Shown here one piece after another: positions 16,978-26,327 of a DNA stretch of 64,000 nt. Source of the stretch: an uncultured Geobacteraceae bacterium (GTDB taxonomy: Bacteria; Desulfobacterota; Desulfuromonadia; Geobacterales; Pseudopelobacteraceae); NCBI GenBank assembly GCA_903875605.1, contig CAIQWT010000032.1:1-64000 (forward strand). Reading direction: 5' to 3'. Both the position numbers and the translations under genes were made by a program. How positions within the stretch are numbered: the first letter of the stretch is position 1; every line of letters begins with the position of its first letter. Below the pieces are notes generated by a model. It was not told the origin of the DNA and searched no databases. It was given only the letters and a program-made list of their open reading frames with translations.

Positions 16978-19680
16978 CTATCGTTCATAACTCCAGCGCG
17001 GTGATTGACTCATATGGCAGTTGATGTTGAAACAGCTGCCGGTTTTGTTTGCAACGGCACTTGTCAGTTTTGCACCGGTATAAACGGTGAATGTGTCTCC
17101 GCTGAAACGGATCTGCGGATCAATATTTATTGTTACATTTTCTACATGGTTACGCATAGGCAGTGCTCTGGCATGATTTGCAGACCCGCCAAAATGGCAG
17201 GGGGTGCAGTTTTTCCAGGCATCGCCGGGCTTGGCGTCTTTAGCTATATGGGCAGCCACAAGGTGAGCGCCGCCACCGCCTGAGTAATCTTCAAAACGAG
17301 CAGAAGACCACAGGCCCTGTGTGCCGAAGGCAAGACCGGAAACGTTCTTTGGAGCAGGTGGATAGCCATGGCAGGAATCGCAGGCGCGGTTGGCAGCAAA
17401 AGCAAGCCCGGTGGCAGGACTGTGCTTGTGACATTCGAGACAATTGGTGGAGCTATCAACATGGTTGGCCTGAACCTGGCCGGCCTTGGTGAAATAAACG
17501 GTTGGCGATGTATGGCAGACCTGACAGACTCCGGTCTGGGAGCCGTTGACAAAGGTGTTGATGCCGCTAAAGCTGACTGCAGTTCCATTAATTGTGGAAT
17601 TAACCATCATGCTGTTTGCGGTGCCGTGGGCATTGTGGCAGTCCGCACACCTGCTGCCGATGCCGGAAGCGCGGTGCGCCTTCACGTTGAGGGTTTGTAC
17701 TGAAACCTTGGCGGAATCAGTGTGGCAATAGTTACATTCGGCGTTGATAGACCCGGTCAAGCCGCTGAGAAGGCGCTTGTTATCGCCGAGAGTAGCACTT
17801 ATGTGTGAGCCTGAATTGTCATGGCAGGCGGTACATGCCTGAGCGATTCCTGCTTTGCCGTGCCCGCTTACAGCAGCGGAGCTCTTGTCGGGAGCGGTGA
17901 TACCACCAATTACGGAAAGTGCACCACCGGCGGTACTATGGCAGCTTTCGCAGGTGACACGGCCGGCAGTCCAGTTGGTTGCCTGTTTGTGACAGGTTGA
18001 ACAGGCGCCGGCAGCCATATCCACTTTGCCACTGACGTGGCTCGCGGCATTATTGGCTGTGTAAATATGGCAGATTGCGCAGCTGTTAACGCTGCCACCG
18101 GCAAGAGCGGGCCCGTATGCCGCAGCGAAGTGAGCGTTATGTCCGTTGCTTGCGATCAGTCCGTTTGCTGTTGTGGAAAGTGCTGCGTGGCAGCTGCCGC
18201 AGGCACCGCTGGCGCTTTTACTCCAGGCCGGTTTTGCTGCAAGGTGGCACGAGGTGGCGCAGGTTTTGTCAGATGCGGAAAAGTTGGTGATAGAGGCGCC
18301 TGCCACTTCAACTATAGAGTCACCATGCAGGGCGCCTTTTATGATGGTTGAATTACCGGAAACAGTTACTGCATGGCAGGTGTCGCAGCTGTATCCTCTG
18401 GTTTTAACGTGTGCAGAGTGGGCGTTGGTTACAAGGGTAGAGGCATCACCATGGCAAGCAGCACAATTTCCACCGGTGACCGAGAAGGATGATACGGAGT
18501 TATTGTGGGAATGGCAGACGTTACAAACATTTGGATCGTTACTGTTATGTAGTGCCGGTGCATTGGTGCCAGGTGCCGGAACGGCATGACAGCCCTGGCA
18601 AACGCCTGTACCGGTGCTGTTTTTGTATGCCCGCATACTGCCGGTCCGGGTAAAGAAGATGCTTGCGGCAGCGCCGGTGGCCGCATTTTTCACATTTCTG
18701 CGGATCAGGTAGGTGTTAATTCCTTTGCTGCCGGTCGGATCATTCGGGTCATATTCAACATGGGCGCCGTGGCAATCGTTACACTGAATATTTTGCCCTT
18801 TAGCGTTATGATTGGATTTTTTGGCGTGGCAATTAGTACAGATGTTCAGCTTGTCCGGCTGATTCGCGGCAACTTTGTCGCCATGGTGATCTGTGTGCAG
18901 CAGAGAACCGTCGCTGCTGCTGAGGTTTTCAAAGTTAGCTTTGCCGTCTACGGTAGAGCTGCGGGAATCGCTAAAATGTACCCCGTGGCATGTTGTACAG
19001 AGAAGATTTCCACCCGATACAGTAAGGCGGGATTTAAGGTCGGAACTGCTGTTAGCACTGTTGGCATTTAAAGGCGGCTGATTGAAAGCGCCGGGTTTTG
19101 CAGCGGCTAAAGAGTCGTAGCTGAACGAAACCGGATGGCTCCCCTGCAGATGGGATGATACATTACGCGAACGGTGACAATCCATGCAGAGCTGGTCCTG
19201 GTCGTTGGCAATGCGCAAAAACTTGCCCGGAACTGTAACAACACCGGACGCATCTTTAATGTCACCTTTGTTATGCTGGTCGTGACAACGAACGCATGCC
19301 AACTTGTTTCCGCTGCGGCTTCTCAGGTCGTTAGGATTCATGGCTGGCAACAGCGGTGCCTGTGCACCGGCGGCTGCCACGGTATCCGGGCCGTCCCAGC
19401 GATGTGACGTCTGGTACATGCTGCTATTGTAAGTAGAATGATTGTTGAATGGATCAGCAGCATCTGCGAGTGTAATAGCTGCTGTTTCGCCTGGGCGGTG
19501 GCAGCTGAGGCAGATATTATTGTAACCGGTGCTGCCAAGAGTCAGGTTCGACGTATGGCATGTGGCGCAGGCGTATCCGGCATCAGGATTGTAGTGCGGC
19601 GCATCAACAGCTTCGGCCGTAAACGGCAGGATAAGTACGTAGAACGCACAAACCAGTAACGCTGCTACCGATTTATTCAT
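16978..19680 (-). CDS. Exported 24-haem c-type cytochrome
   Basis: A 900-residue protein when started at ATG 19680, which has GGAG 8 nt upstream and begins directly with a signal peptide (MNKSVAALLVCAFYVL..., cleavage near AEAVDA). An in-frame upstream ATG at 19761 has no such support. I count 24 motifs: 22 CX2CH, one CX3CH (CATSCH) and one C-terminal CX4CH. The N-terminal part, with CHTSN, CLSCHRPG, CVRCHDQHN and CMDCHRSRN, aligns with the 27-haem protein of the right locus (57449-60730), so the two are paralogues across loci. Its C-terminal tail is nearly the same as that of the downstream 27-haem protein. It is the first cytochrome after the NHL and cohesin-like genes. Confidence 0.9.
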   Translation of the reverse strand: MNKSVAALLVCAFYVLILPFTAEAVDAPHYNPDAGYACATCHTSNLTLGSTGYNNICLSCHRPGETAAITLADAADPFNNHSTYNSSMYQTSHRWDGPDTVAAAGAQAPLLPAMNPNDLRSRSGNKLACVRCHDQHNKGDIKDASGVVTVPGKFLRIANDQDQLCMDCHRSRNVSSHLQGSHPVSFSYDSLAAAKPGAFNQPPLNANSANSSSDLKSRLTVSGGNLLCTTCHGVHFSDSRSSTVDGKANFENLSSSDGSLLHTDHHGDKVAANQPDKLNICTNCHAKKSNHNAKGQNIQCNDCHGAHVEYDPNDPTGSKGINTYLIRRNVKNAATGAAASIFFTRTGSMRAYKNSTGTGVCQGCHAVPAPGTNAPALHNSNDPNVCNVCHSHNNSVSSFSVTGGNCAACHGDASTLVTNAHSAHVKTRGYSCDTCHAVTVSGNSTIIKGALHGDSIVEVAGASITNFSASDKTCATSCHLAAKPAWSKSASGACGSCHAALSTTANGLIASNGHNAHFAAAYGPALAGGSVNSCAICHIYTANNAASHVSGKVDMAAGACSTCHKQATNWTAGRVTCESCHSTAGGALSVIGGITAPDKSSAAVSGHGKAGIAQACTACHDNSGSHISATLGDNKRLLSGLTGSINAECNYCHTDSAKVSVQTLNVKAHRASGIGSRCADCHNAHGTANSMMVNSTINGTAVSFSGINTFVNGSQTGVCQVCHTSPTVYFTKAGQVQANHVDSSTNCLECHKHSPATGLAFAANRACDSCHGYPPAPKNVSGLAFGTQGLWSSARFEDYSGGGGAHLVAAHIAKDAKPGDAWKNCTPCHFGGSANHARALPMRNHVENVTINIDPQIRFSGDTFTVYTGAKLTSAVANKTGSCFNINCHMSQSPRWSYER

Positions 19681-19761
19681 GATTAGCTCCTGAACAGCAA
19701 AGACAACTGCGGTAATGTTTTGAAACCGTGCATTGTCATGGATAGTGTTAAGTCGTTTCAT

Positions 19762-20271
19762 CTATCTGGTACCAAAAGTAACTGCGGTGCCGAGATCTAT
19801 CTGTCCAGTAAGATCCACCGGAACTCCGGTGGCAAATCCTTCCAACTGTTTGTCCTTGATTATTGTCGCTGCAGCAAACTCTGCCAAAGTATAGCTGATT
19901 GAAATGTCACACGTTAAATCAGCAAAAGTGCCAGTTTTGATTGGTGCAGAACTGGTTGTAAGTACGGCAAAGGTAACAGTATTGTTGTTGGCAGAGAATG
20001 CGCTGGCCGGATCATATTGCAGTTGACCGGCGTCATTGTGGCCACTAAGGGTACAGGTCTCTTTGGTAACGGTTACCCCGATCGGCAGCTGTACGGTTAA
20101 CTGAATGGCTCCTAAAGGGGCGGAAGGTTCCACTCCACCTGTGCTGACAGTGCTGAAGGTCAGTTTGGCTGTCTTTTGAACAGGAACGTCCGGTGTGCCT
20201 GTAGCCCCACCACAAGCGGTAAGGCCCAGAAGGAGAAGTGCCGCTAATGCTCTGTTTCTGATGGTTTCCAT
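19762..20271 (-). CDS. Small outer lipoprotein with a cohesin-like beta-sandwich
   Basis: A 169-residue protein from ATG 20271 (GGAGAGGG upstream). The signal peptide ends in the lipobox LTACGG. The mature part is all-beta in character: AKLTFSTVS, then AIQLTVQLPIGV, LQYDP, VTFAVLTT and a GTFADLTCDI strand. The order and the YDP and G-x-F-A-D-L motifs recall cohesin domains, but the match is by eye and not certain. The gene lies between the dockerin-tailed NHL gene (22 nt upstream) and the 24-haem cytochrome (81 nt downstream). That supports a role as a membrane-anchored receptor for the neighbour's dockerin; this is inference. Confidence 0.65.
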   Translation of the reverse strand: METIRNRALAALLLLGLTACGGATGTPDVPVQKTAKLTFSTVSTGGVEPSAPLGAIQLTVQLPIGVTVTKETCTLSGHNDAGQLQYDPASAFSANNNTVTFAVLTTSSAPIKTGTFADLTCDISISYTLAEFAAATIIKDKQLEGFATGVPVDLTGQIDLGTAVTFGTR

Positions 20272-20293
20272 TGTTTGTACCCTCTCCAGCTCT

Positions 20294-23026
20294 TTACTGG
20301 CCAAAGCCAACCGCTTTATGCAGAATAGTGATGACATCATCGAGGCGAATCCTGCCATCAGGTGTTTGTTTGCCGTTTGTCATTGTTACATCTGAATAGA
20401 GCTTGTCTTCATCAGATGCTTGTGCTGCGCCGAGCGAAAACTGCAGTACTTTCAGGGCATCTGAAATATCCACAGAGCCGTCGCGGTTGATGTCGCCGTC
20501 ACGACTGCTGCCGCCACCGGCGCCGAGAGCATAGATATTGAGGCTTGAAGCGTCGTATCCACTTAAATCAAGGGTGCCGCTGCCGCTGCCCGGGACAGGT
20601 ACAATCTTTCCGGAGCTGTCTTTGGCGTAAAGGATGCCGCCAAATTTTGCCTTGTATGTTTTTGCTGATTTGTTGATTTCGATGGTGGGTACTTTATCAT
20701 CGTAAACCAGGGTGCGATTGCTGGCAGAGGTGTTGCCGTTTGCGTCTGTTGCGCTGACTTCAACGGCATAACTGCCAACAGCAGTAAAGGCAACTGTCAC
20801 GGCAAAGTTTCCCGAGTTTGTCATGCTGACCGGGGTAGGGGAGCCGTTAACAAGAGCAGTTATTGAAACGCCCGGTGTTGAGGTGCCGACTAAAGTGTAG
20901 TTTTTTGCGGTGGTGGTTATAGTTTCAGACGGTGTTGTTATGCCGACGGACGGCATTTCAGAGCTGTAGGTAATCGATTTGGCGACTGTTGAAACCTTGA
21001 CAGGATCAGTCACGTCGGCGGCTTTAATTTCAATCTGATTTAAGCCTGACAAAAGGTTGTTGGTGGCCACTGTCCAGGTGATATCAGTAGAGGCGGGGAC
21101 GGCGGCCAAAACGGATTTGGCTAAATTCTTTTGCGATGTAACCGTTACCTGAATTCCATTTATTGTTACCGTAACCGTAAAGCCGGCCGGTGTTATAAAG
21201 GTGAAGGTATATTGTGGTTCAGAGGTGCCGGCTGCAGGGGGATTCACTACTGCATCACCCGGGATGGCGACAGTTATCTCTGCCACCGTTGGGTCATAGG
21301 TAAGAGCGCGTCGGTCAGGAATACTGATGTTACCGGCTATGTCTTTCGCGGTAATGATGATATCGTTCTTTCCCAGTGCCAGAATTACCGGCAGGCTGTA
21401 CAAGCCATTGTTGACCGGTACCTGCGCTTGTACACTCCCGTTGACAACAGCGGTTACTACAGTGGCACTGGCATCAGTGACGGTTCCGGATATCGATTGC
21501 ACCGGCGTCTGGCTGGTGCTGCCATCAGTAAGCGCATATACGGTTAGTAACGGTTTGATGTCGTCCAATAATACATTGATGCTGGTTATGGCGTCACTTA
21601 AACCCTCTTTTTTACCTATGACAAGAAGGTTGTTGGCCCCGGAAGCAAGTGTCACTATGCAACTCCAGGAACTGCCGGTAACTAAAGCAGATACGCCGTC
21701 AACGGTTACACTTGCACCGCTGGTTACGGTGCCGGACAGGGTAAGCACATTTTCACCGGTTGGCGATGGGAAGCTGCCAAAGGCCAGAACCACCGGCGTT
21801 CCTGTCTGGGAGATGACGTTGATGGTTATTGTTCTGCTGCTAGTGCCGGACGCATTGACAGCAGCAACTGTCAACACGTTTGCGCCTACATTTAAGGTAA
21901 GTGACGCTGTCCAGGTTGTGCCGGAAACAGCGGCATCAACACCGTTTACCCTGACGGCGGCTCCACTGGTAGTCGTGCCGGTAAGGGGCAAAGCTGTCAG
22001 ATTTGTTGCCAGAGGGTAACTGCCAATAGTTAGCGCTGGACCTGTTGATACAGCTCCTGCAGTTCCGCCGGAGATACCGAACAGGGTCAGAGAGCCGGAG
22101 CCATTGGCAACTATCAGGCGGCTGTTTGCTGAATCCGAACTGTCAAACAGCAGATCGGACGGCACTACCAGATTGCCGCTTTTCATGCCGTAGCCGCCAA
22201 TGTAACGCAGAAATCTCTCGTTGGCGGTCGCATCAAGTACCTGCACATTTCCCTGAAAGGTATCAACCACATACATACGCATCAGTTTTTGGCCATCAGC
22301 TGAATATTCAAAGGCGATTGACTGCGGCAGGGTGAATTGCAGCGGCCCGGATCCAAAGGCTCCTACAGTTTTCTGCCAGAGGCCGGTAGTGCTGAAAAAT
22401 TGTACTCTCCCGTTAAGCGTATCGACTACTGCGAGCTGATTCGATAGTTTTTCGTAACTGATTCCGCTTGGCTGCAGAAGCAAGCCGTTATCCCGGCCAG
22501 CGGATCCAAAGCTGTTCAGCGGCTTTCCGGATGCTGCCACACCGGTGGTGTGCGGGGTTAAATCTGAGTTAAATACCTGTACGCAATTATCGACTCCGTC
22601 AGCTATGTAAATTAAGCCGGCACTGTCTACAGCGATGCCGTTACTCTTTTTGAAGGAGCCAAAGCTCTTTTTTACGCTGCCGCTGTTAGCGTCAAGCACC
22701 ATCACAGAGTTGCCGCGACTCACCAGGATATCGCCGTTGGCTGCTACGGCAACCCCTTTTGGTGTAGTTGCGCTATGGAAACTGCCCATCAATTTCCCTG
22801 CATTGTTATATTTATTCAGCCCGCCACCGCGTGGATCTGTCACATAAATATCGCCACTCTGGCTGATAGCAAGCCGGACCGGTGTGCGTACGCCCTCTTT
22901 TATCGAGTTCAGGGTCCTGACTATTGGAGCTGTAACGCCGTACACACTGGGTGTCAACGGAGCCAGTCCCATAACCAGAAAGAGTGCGAGTCCGATGACG
23001 CGGGTACTACTGCTGCGAGTGGTCAT
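20294..23026 (-). CDS. Secreted NHL beta-propeller protein with Ig-like domains and dockerin-like tail
   Basis: A 910-residue protein from ATG 23026 (GGAGG upstream); the in-frame ATG at 23107 would add an implausible leader. The signal peptide ends near SVYG. Residues about 35-330 contain NHL-type repeats (PVRLAISQSGDIYVTD, NGIAVDSAGLIYIADG). Residues about 340-830 hold several Ig-like units with repeated NxIxxxAxDxxGN motifs. The tail has an EF-hand-like loop, GDINRDGSVDISDALKVL, and a second half ending in PDGRIRLDDVITILHKAVG, which together form the pattern of a type I dockerin. It is a paralogue, equal in length, of 53816-56548. It may act as a scaffold or docking protein for the exported cytochromes. 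Confidence 0.85.
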   Translation of the reverse strand: MTTRSSSTRVIGLALFLVMGLAPLTPSVYGVTAPIVRTLNSIKEGVRTPVRLAISQSGDIYVTDPRGGGLNKYNNAGKLMGSFHSATTPKGVAVAANGDILVSRGNSVMVLDANSGSVKKSFGSFKKSNGIAVDSAGLIYIADGVDNCVQVFNSDLTPHTTGVAASGKPLNSFGSAGRDNGLLLQPSGISYEKLSNQLAVVDTLNGRVQFFSTTGLWQKTVGAFGSGPLQFTLPQSIAFEYSADGQKLMRMYVVDTFQGNVQVLDATANERFLRYIGGYGMKSGNLVVPSDLLFDSSDSANSRLIVANGSGSLTLFGISGGTAGAVSTGPALTIGSYPLATNLTALPLTGTTTSGAAVRVNGVDAAVSGTTWTASLTLNVGANVLTVAAVNASGTSSRTITINVISQTGTPVVLAFGSFPSPTGENVLTLSGTVTSGASVTVDGVSALVTGSSWSCIVTLASGANNLLVIGKKEGLSDAITSINVLLDDIKPLLTVYALTDGSTSQTPVQSISGTVTDASATVVTAVVNGSVQAQVPVNNGLYSLPVILALGKNDIIITAKDIAGNISIPDRRALTYDPTVAEITVAIPGDAVVNPPAAGTSEPQYTFTFITPAGFTVTVTINGIQVTVTSQKNLAKSVLAAVPASTDITWTVATNNLLSGLNQIEIKAADVTDPVKVSTVAKSITYSSEMPSVGITTPSETITTTAKNYTLVGTSTPGVSITALVNGSPTPVSMTNSGNFAVTVAFTAVGSYAVEVSATDANGNTSASNRTLVYDDKVPTIEINKSAKTYKAKFGGILYAKDSSGKIVPVPGSGSGTLDLSGYDASSLNIYALGAGGGSSRDGDINRDGSVDISDALKVLQFSLGAAQASDEDKLYSDVTMTNGKQTPDGRIRLDDVITILHKAVGFGQ

Positions 23027-23155
23027 GTTAATATGCCTCCGGGCTGAAAGCTTGCTGACACAGGCTGACGAACTGATTTCATCTGTTCGATGATGTACAT
23101 TATTCATTTCGATCTCTTTTCCTGGTTGCTCGATCGCTTGCTCATACGGCTACTG

Positions 23156-24337
23156 TTACCAATCCTTTTTTTGAGTATGGCAGACGGCGTTACCCGCTAC
23201 CGTGCAGGATGGAGAAGCATAATTGAGATTGCTCCGGAGTGTGTTTTTTGCCGGCGGATTAAAGCCAACCGAAGAAAGGTTGCTGAAGTGCCCCGCTATA
23301 TTTGCCATATCCAGATGGCACACGGTACATGCCAGTTGCTCGTCGACAACGTGCCTGGTGTGTTGTCCAGACCAGTAACCATTGTACTGGGCAGTGCCTG
23401 CTGAGTGACATTCGCTGCAGGCAATTGTGACGTCAAGTGATGTCCCCCAGGCGGGGGTTGTTCTGCCGCCATGGCATTTAACACTACTGCAGGATTTGCT
23501 GTTCTTATTGTATGAGGCTGTCCCGCTTTTGGCATTGAAGACGAACAGGATGGAAGAAGTTGCATTACCGAACGTGCCTTTGTAGTGACCCAGAGAACCC
23601 ATGCCGCCTCCGCTGTGGCAAACCTGACAGTTATGTGACATTTCCGGCAGCAGCAGGTGAGCAGCATGTGATCCGCCAAGGTTTGGTAAGGTGATGCCAT
23701 TAGCGTGGCAGGAGGTACACATGCCGTTTTGTGGCAATTGTCCTGCGAGAAGGCCTATATGACAGCTTTTGCAGGAGGGTCCGCTTCCTCCGCCAAAGTT
23801 GACACCATGGCAGAGCGCGCATGCATTGGCCTGATTGCCGGCGTCTTTATGTGAGGTCCATAGTTTTGGATGCGCCATGTTGATGCTGTGACAACCGGAG
23901 CTTTCGCAGCCTGCGATCAGCGAGCCGATAGCTAGATTGAAACGGGGATTGCTTCCTGCAGTGCCAGCGACTCCATGGCATACATGACATTCCGCCAGAT
24001 CTTTTCTTGCGGCAACTCCGTGAAGCAGCGGATTGGTAAAAGGGAGCTGATGGGTGATTGTGCGGGGGCCATGCTTGTCCGCATGGCACTGTCCCAGGCC
24101 GGCCTGGTTGAAACAATCGACTTTAGTTATGCCACCTTTTAAGTCAATGCCGTGGCAATCGCGGCACTGATCTGGTGTCTGGCGATATGCGGAGCGATGC
24201 CCGGTTGACCAGTTATCCGGGTGCTTGCTGCTGCTGCCTAATGCCGGTGACTGGTCATTTACTTTGCCGCAGGCAAAGAGGGCGAGGCTGACGACTGTCA
24301 GGCAGAATATGTTTTTCAACGATGATCTTGAGGGCAT
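23156..24337 (-). CDS. Multihaem lipoprotein cytochrome of a porin-cytochrome conduit
   Basis: A 393-residue protein from ATG 24337; a GTG at 24346 is too close to the ribosome binding site. A lipobox (LFAC) ends the signal peptide. I count eight CX2CH and two CX4CH motifs, plus two stretches with longer spacing (CX8CH near residue 75 and CX7CH near the C-terminus) that could bring the total to 12. The gene follows a 5-haem lipoprotein and an outer-membrane barrel in the same orientation, with a 14-nt gap. Together they form the set expected of a trans-outer-membrane conduit like the ExtABCD-type complexes of G. sulfurreducens. The likely place is the outer face of the outer membrane. Assignment to a particular Ext subunit is not secure. 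Confidence 0.85.
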   Translation of the reverse strand: MPSRSSLKNIFCLTVVSLALFACGKVNDQSPALGSSSKHPDNWSTGHRSAYRQTPDQCRDCHGIDLKGGITKVDCFNQAGLGQCHADKHGPRTITHQLPFTNPLLHGVAARKDLAECHVCHGVAGTAGSNPRFNLAIGSLIAGCESSGCHSINMAHPKLWTSHKDAGNQANACALCHGVNFGGGSGPSCKSCHIGLLAGQLPQNGMCTSCHANGITLPNLGGSHAAHLLLPEMSHNCQVCHSGGGMGSLGHYKGTFGNATSSILFVFNAKSGTASYNKNSKSCSSVKCHGGRTTPAWGTSLDVTIACSECHSAGTAQYNGYWSGQHTRHVVDEQLACTVCHLDMANIAGHFSNLSSVGFNPPAKNTLRSNLNYASPSCTVAGNAVCHTQKKDW

Positions 24338-24351
24338 TTTATTCACCTCTC

Positions 24352-24828
24352 CTATTTATGACAGGCGACGCAGCGCTCATTATTGGCTCTTCCGTGGCAG
24401 CGATAGCAGCTGGCCGGATCAAGTTTTCCCTCAATTTTGTGCATGGTCATGAAGTTGCCGCGATGCTGCATTTCCCGGTCGGGACGGTCGCCAAAGCGGG
24501 TCGATGGTTTCATTTCGACTTTATTTGAGTGGCAGTCCGTGCAGAATGAGCTTTTGTGGCAGGTTGCACAGAGTCTGTCATCGGAGGCGGCGTAATATCG
24601 GTGGCTTTTAACGAAGGAGCGTGTGTGGTTGAAAGCATTGAAAGCCTTCATAGTGCCTTTTTGCTGGTCTTCATGACATTCAGCACAATTTACCTGCTGC
24701 CCGACTGCCAGCGCTTCAGGGTGCGATGCGGGGAGGCCTGGGATGGCTTTCATCTGGGCACAGGATGCAGCTATGGAGATAATTCCGGCTGCTGCCAGTA
24801 TCGCGAAGAGCGGTTTACTAAAGGTCAT
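24352..24828 (-). CDS. Small 5-haem lipoprotein cytochrome
   Basis: A 158-residue protein with a lipoprotein signal (IAASC at residues 19-23). It has five CX2CH motifs: CAECH, CATCH, CTDCH, CYRCH and CVACH. Its start overlaps the stop of the barrel gene by 4 nt, so translation is probably coupled. Size, haem number and position between a barrel and a larger haem lipoprotein resemble the small lipoprotein cytochrome of ExtBCD-type conduits. Role: to carry electrons on one side of, or through, the outer-membrane pore; inferred from context. Confidence 0.85.
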   Translation of the reverse strand: MTFSKPLFAILAAAGIISIAASCAQMKAIPGLPASHPEALAVGQQVNCAECHEDQQKGTMKAFNAFNHTRSFVKSHRYYAASDDRLCATCHKSSFCTDCHSNKVEMKPSTRFGDRPDREMQHRGNFMTMHKIEGKLDPASCYRCHGRANNERCVACHK

Positions 24829-26141
24829 TTTTTTACTCCAATACCGGGGTAGCTCATGTTGTAGGTCAAACGGAGCAGGGCTTTGGTTTCTTCGGTAAAT
24901 TGGGGGTTTCTGCCGTAGCTGAGGTCTCCTGACAGTGCCAGTGCCGGGGTGAAGTGATAGCCCAGTGAGGTGGTTCCTTCCCAGGCACTGCTTTTTCCGT
25001 AAATATTGTTTTTGAAAAAATCACCCAGGATGTCGATAGCAACGAAGTAGCTTTTGCTATCGCGCATGGTGTAGCAGCGCAGTTCGTGATAAGACGCTGG
25101 AGGGTTTACACCGACTGAGAATCCCTGCCCGGCATTCAGGTAATGATAACCGAAGCCGCCACGTATGGAATTTTCTTTATACTTTACGCGGACTTCTCCG
25201 CCAAAGCGGTCGGCACTGCCGAATTCCCGAGTGTAATGTTTGTAATCTGCGGCAACTTCAAGGTTTTTATCTACTTCAAAAGCTGCGCTTAGTCCTGTCT
25301 GAGTCGATCTGATGGCCATTTTACTGATATCATTCGGGAGTGGGCTCCAGGTGTATTGGTCCCCTTTTTCCCGGTACTGGTTGATTTCGCCCGTCAATAC
25401 CAACCGTTGACTCTGTTTGACATTGATCAGATAAGAATGTTCGGTAAACCGTGCAGTTTCTGGATTGAAGCTGCTGTGCCCGATGATGTCGATTGATTTC
25501 TTTGGGGTAAGCCAGATATCGGCACCGACTCTGCGGTACTCTTTGGTTGCCTGTGTGACCAGTGTGGGTGCGGCACTTTGGTAGATTCCGGAAAGGCCTG
25601 CTTCCAATAATCCAGTGTGACGGTAATTAATGCGGCCACCGTAGACCATGTCCCCTTTGCCGTCGCTGTTTTCGCCCTTGAGGTTGGTGCTGTGTACAGT
25701 AGCGCCGAGAAAGCCGGAGATGCCAATGCCCATAGGCAGGTCGGTGCGCGCGCTGACGCCGTCAATCTGCTCGTTGACAATACCTTCGCGGACTGAGAAG
25801 CGTCCGCCCCTGATAATGGCGTTTGCCTGGTCGAAACGATATTGAAGGTAACCGTAGTTGAGGCTGCCGGAAGTGGCGTTGTTATTGTAACTGTTGTCGC
25901 CAAGATCAGTCCGCCCCCAGCCGTAGAGGTGGAGCGACAGGTTGCCGTCGGCCAGTTTATCGGCTGTTAATCCAACAAATTGGGTTGCAGGGAGAAATGA
26001 TTCCTTTGACCCTCCGGAAACGTCACGCCGGGCTATGCCGAGGAACGTAGTGGAGTCAACGGTTACGTCGGCAGCCAGTACAGTGATCGGAAGAATCACG
26101 AGGCACACTAGCTGGAGCAGGCTTGGCCCGATTAATTTCAT
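24825..26141 (-). CDS. Outer-membrane beta-barrel of a porin-cytochrome conduit
   Basis: A 438-residue protein from ATG 26141, with TAAGGAG upstream and a signal peptide that ends near VLAADV. The in-frame start at 26189 lacks support. The mature protein shows alternating polar/apolar beta strands with Tyr/Arg/Gly-rich turns throughout (for example GYLQYRFDQANAIIRGGRFS), typical of a barrel, and no haem motif. It is translationally coupled to the 5-haem lipoprotein. In porin-cytochrome complexes the barrel surrounds a periplasmic multihaem protein; no separate periplasmic partner is encoded directly next to it. The 10-12-haem protein or one of the large cytochromes could fill that role. A promoter candidate lies at 26203-26231. 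Confidence 0.8.
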   Translation of the reverse strand: MKLIGPSLLQLVCLVILPITVLAADVTVDSTTFLGIARRDVSGGSKESFLPATQFVGLTADKLADGNLSLHLYGWGRTDLGDNSYNNNATSGSLNYGYLQYRFDQANAIIRGGRFSVREGIVNEQIDGVSARTDLPMGIGISGFLGATVHSTNLKGENSDGKGDMVYGGRINYRHTGLLEAGLSGIYQSAAPTLVTQATKEYRRVGADIWLTPKKSIDIIGHSSFNPETARFTEHSYLINVKQSQRLVLTGEINQYREKGDQYTWSPLPNDISKMAIRSTQTGLSAAFEVDKNLEVAADYKHYTREFGSADRFGGEVRVKYKENSIRGGFGYHYLNAGQGFSVGVNPPASYHELRCYTMRDSKSYFVAIDILGDFFKNNIYGKSSAWEGTTSLGYHFTPALALSGDLSYGRNPQFTEETKALLRLTYNMSYPGIGVKK

Positions 26142-26202
26142 GGTACTCCTTAGCCCTGCGAGTCTAAAAAATATGCTGATAAATACCAATACGAGGTGTG
26201 TC

Positions 26203-26231
26203 TTTATATTTAATTAAAATGGAAATTGTAA
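26203..26231 (-). promoter_or_regulatory. Candidate sigma-70 promoter of the porin-cytochrome operon
   Basis: On the minus strand TTACAA (-35) and TATAAA (-10) are separated by 17 nt, about 60 nt before the barrel start codon. A 6-bp inverted repeat, TCAGGA/TCCTGA (26233-26247), lies just upstream of the -35 box and could be a regulator site or the end of the NarL-type regulator transcript. No sigma-54 promoter is seen here. Confidence 0.4.
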
Positions 26232-26327
26232 GTCAGGAAAATCCTGAGGCGAGAAAAAACAAGTGGTTATTTTATTGAAAAAACGACAGTTGAGGCGAAC
26301 CGTGATACGGTGATGGGGCTTTGGTTT

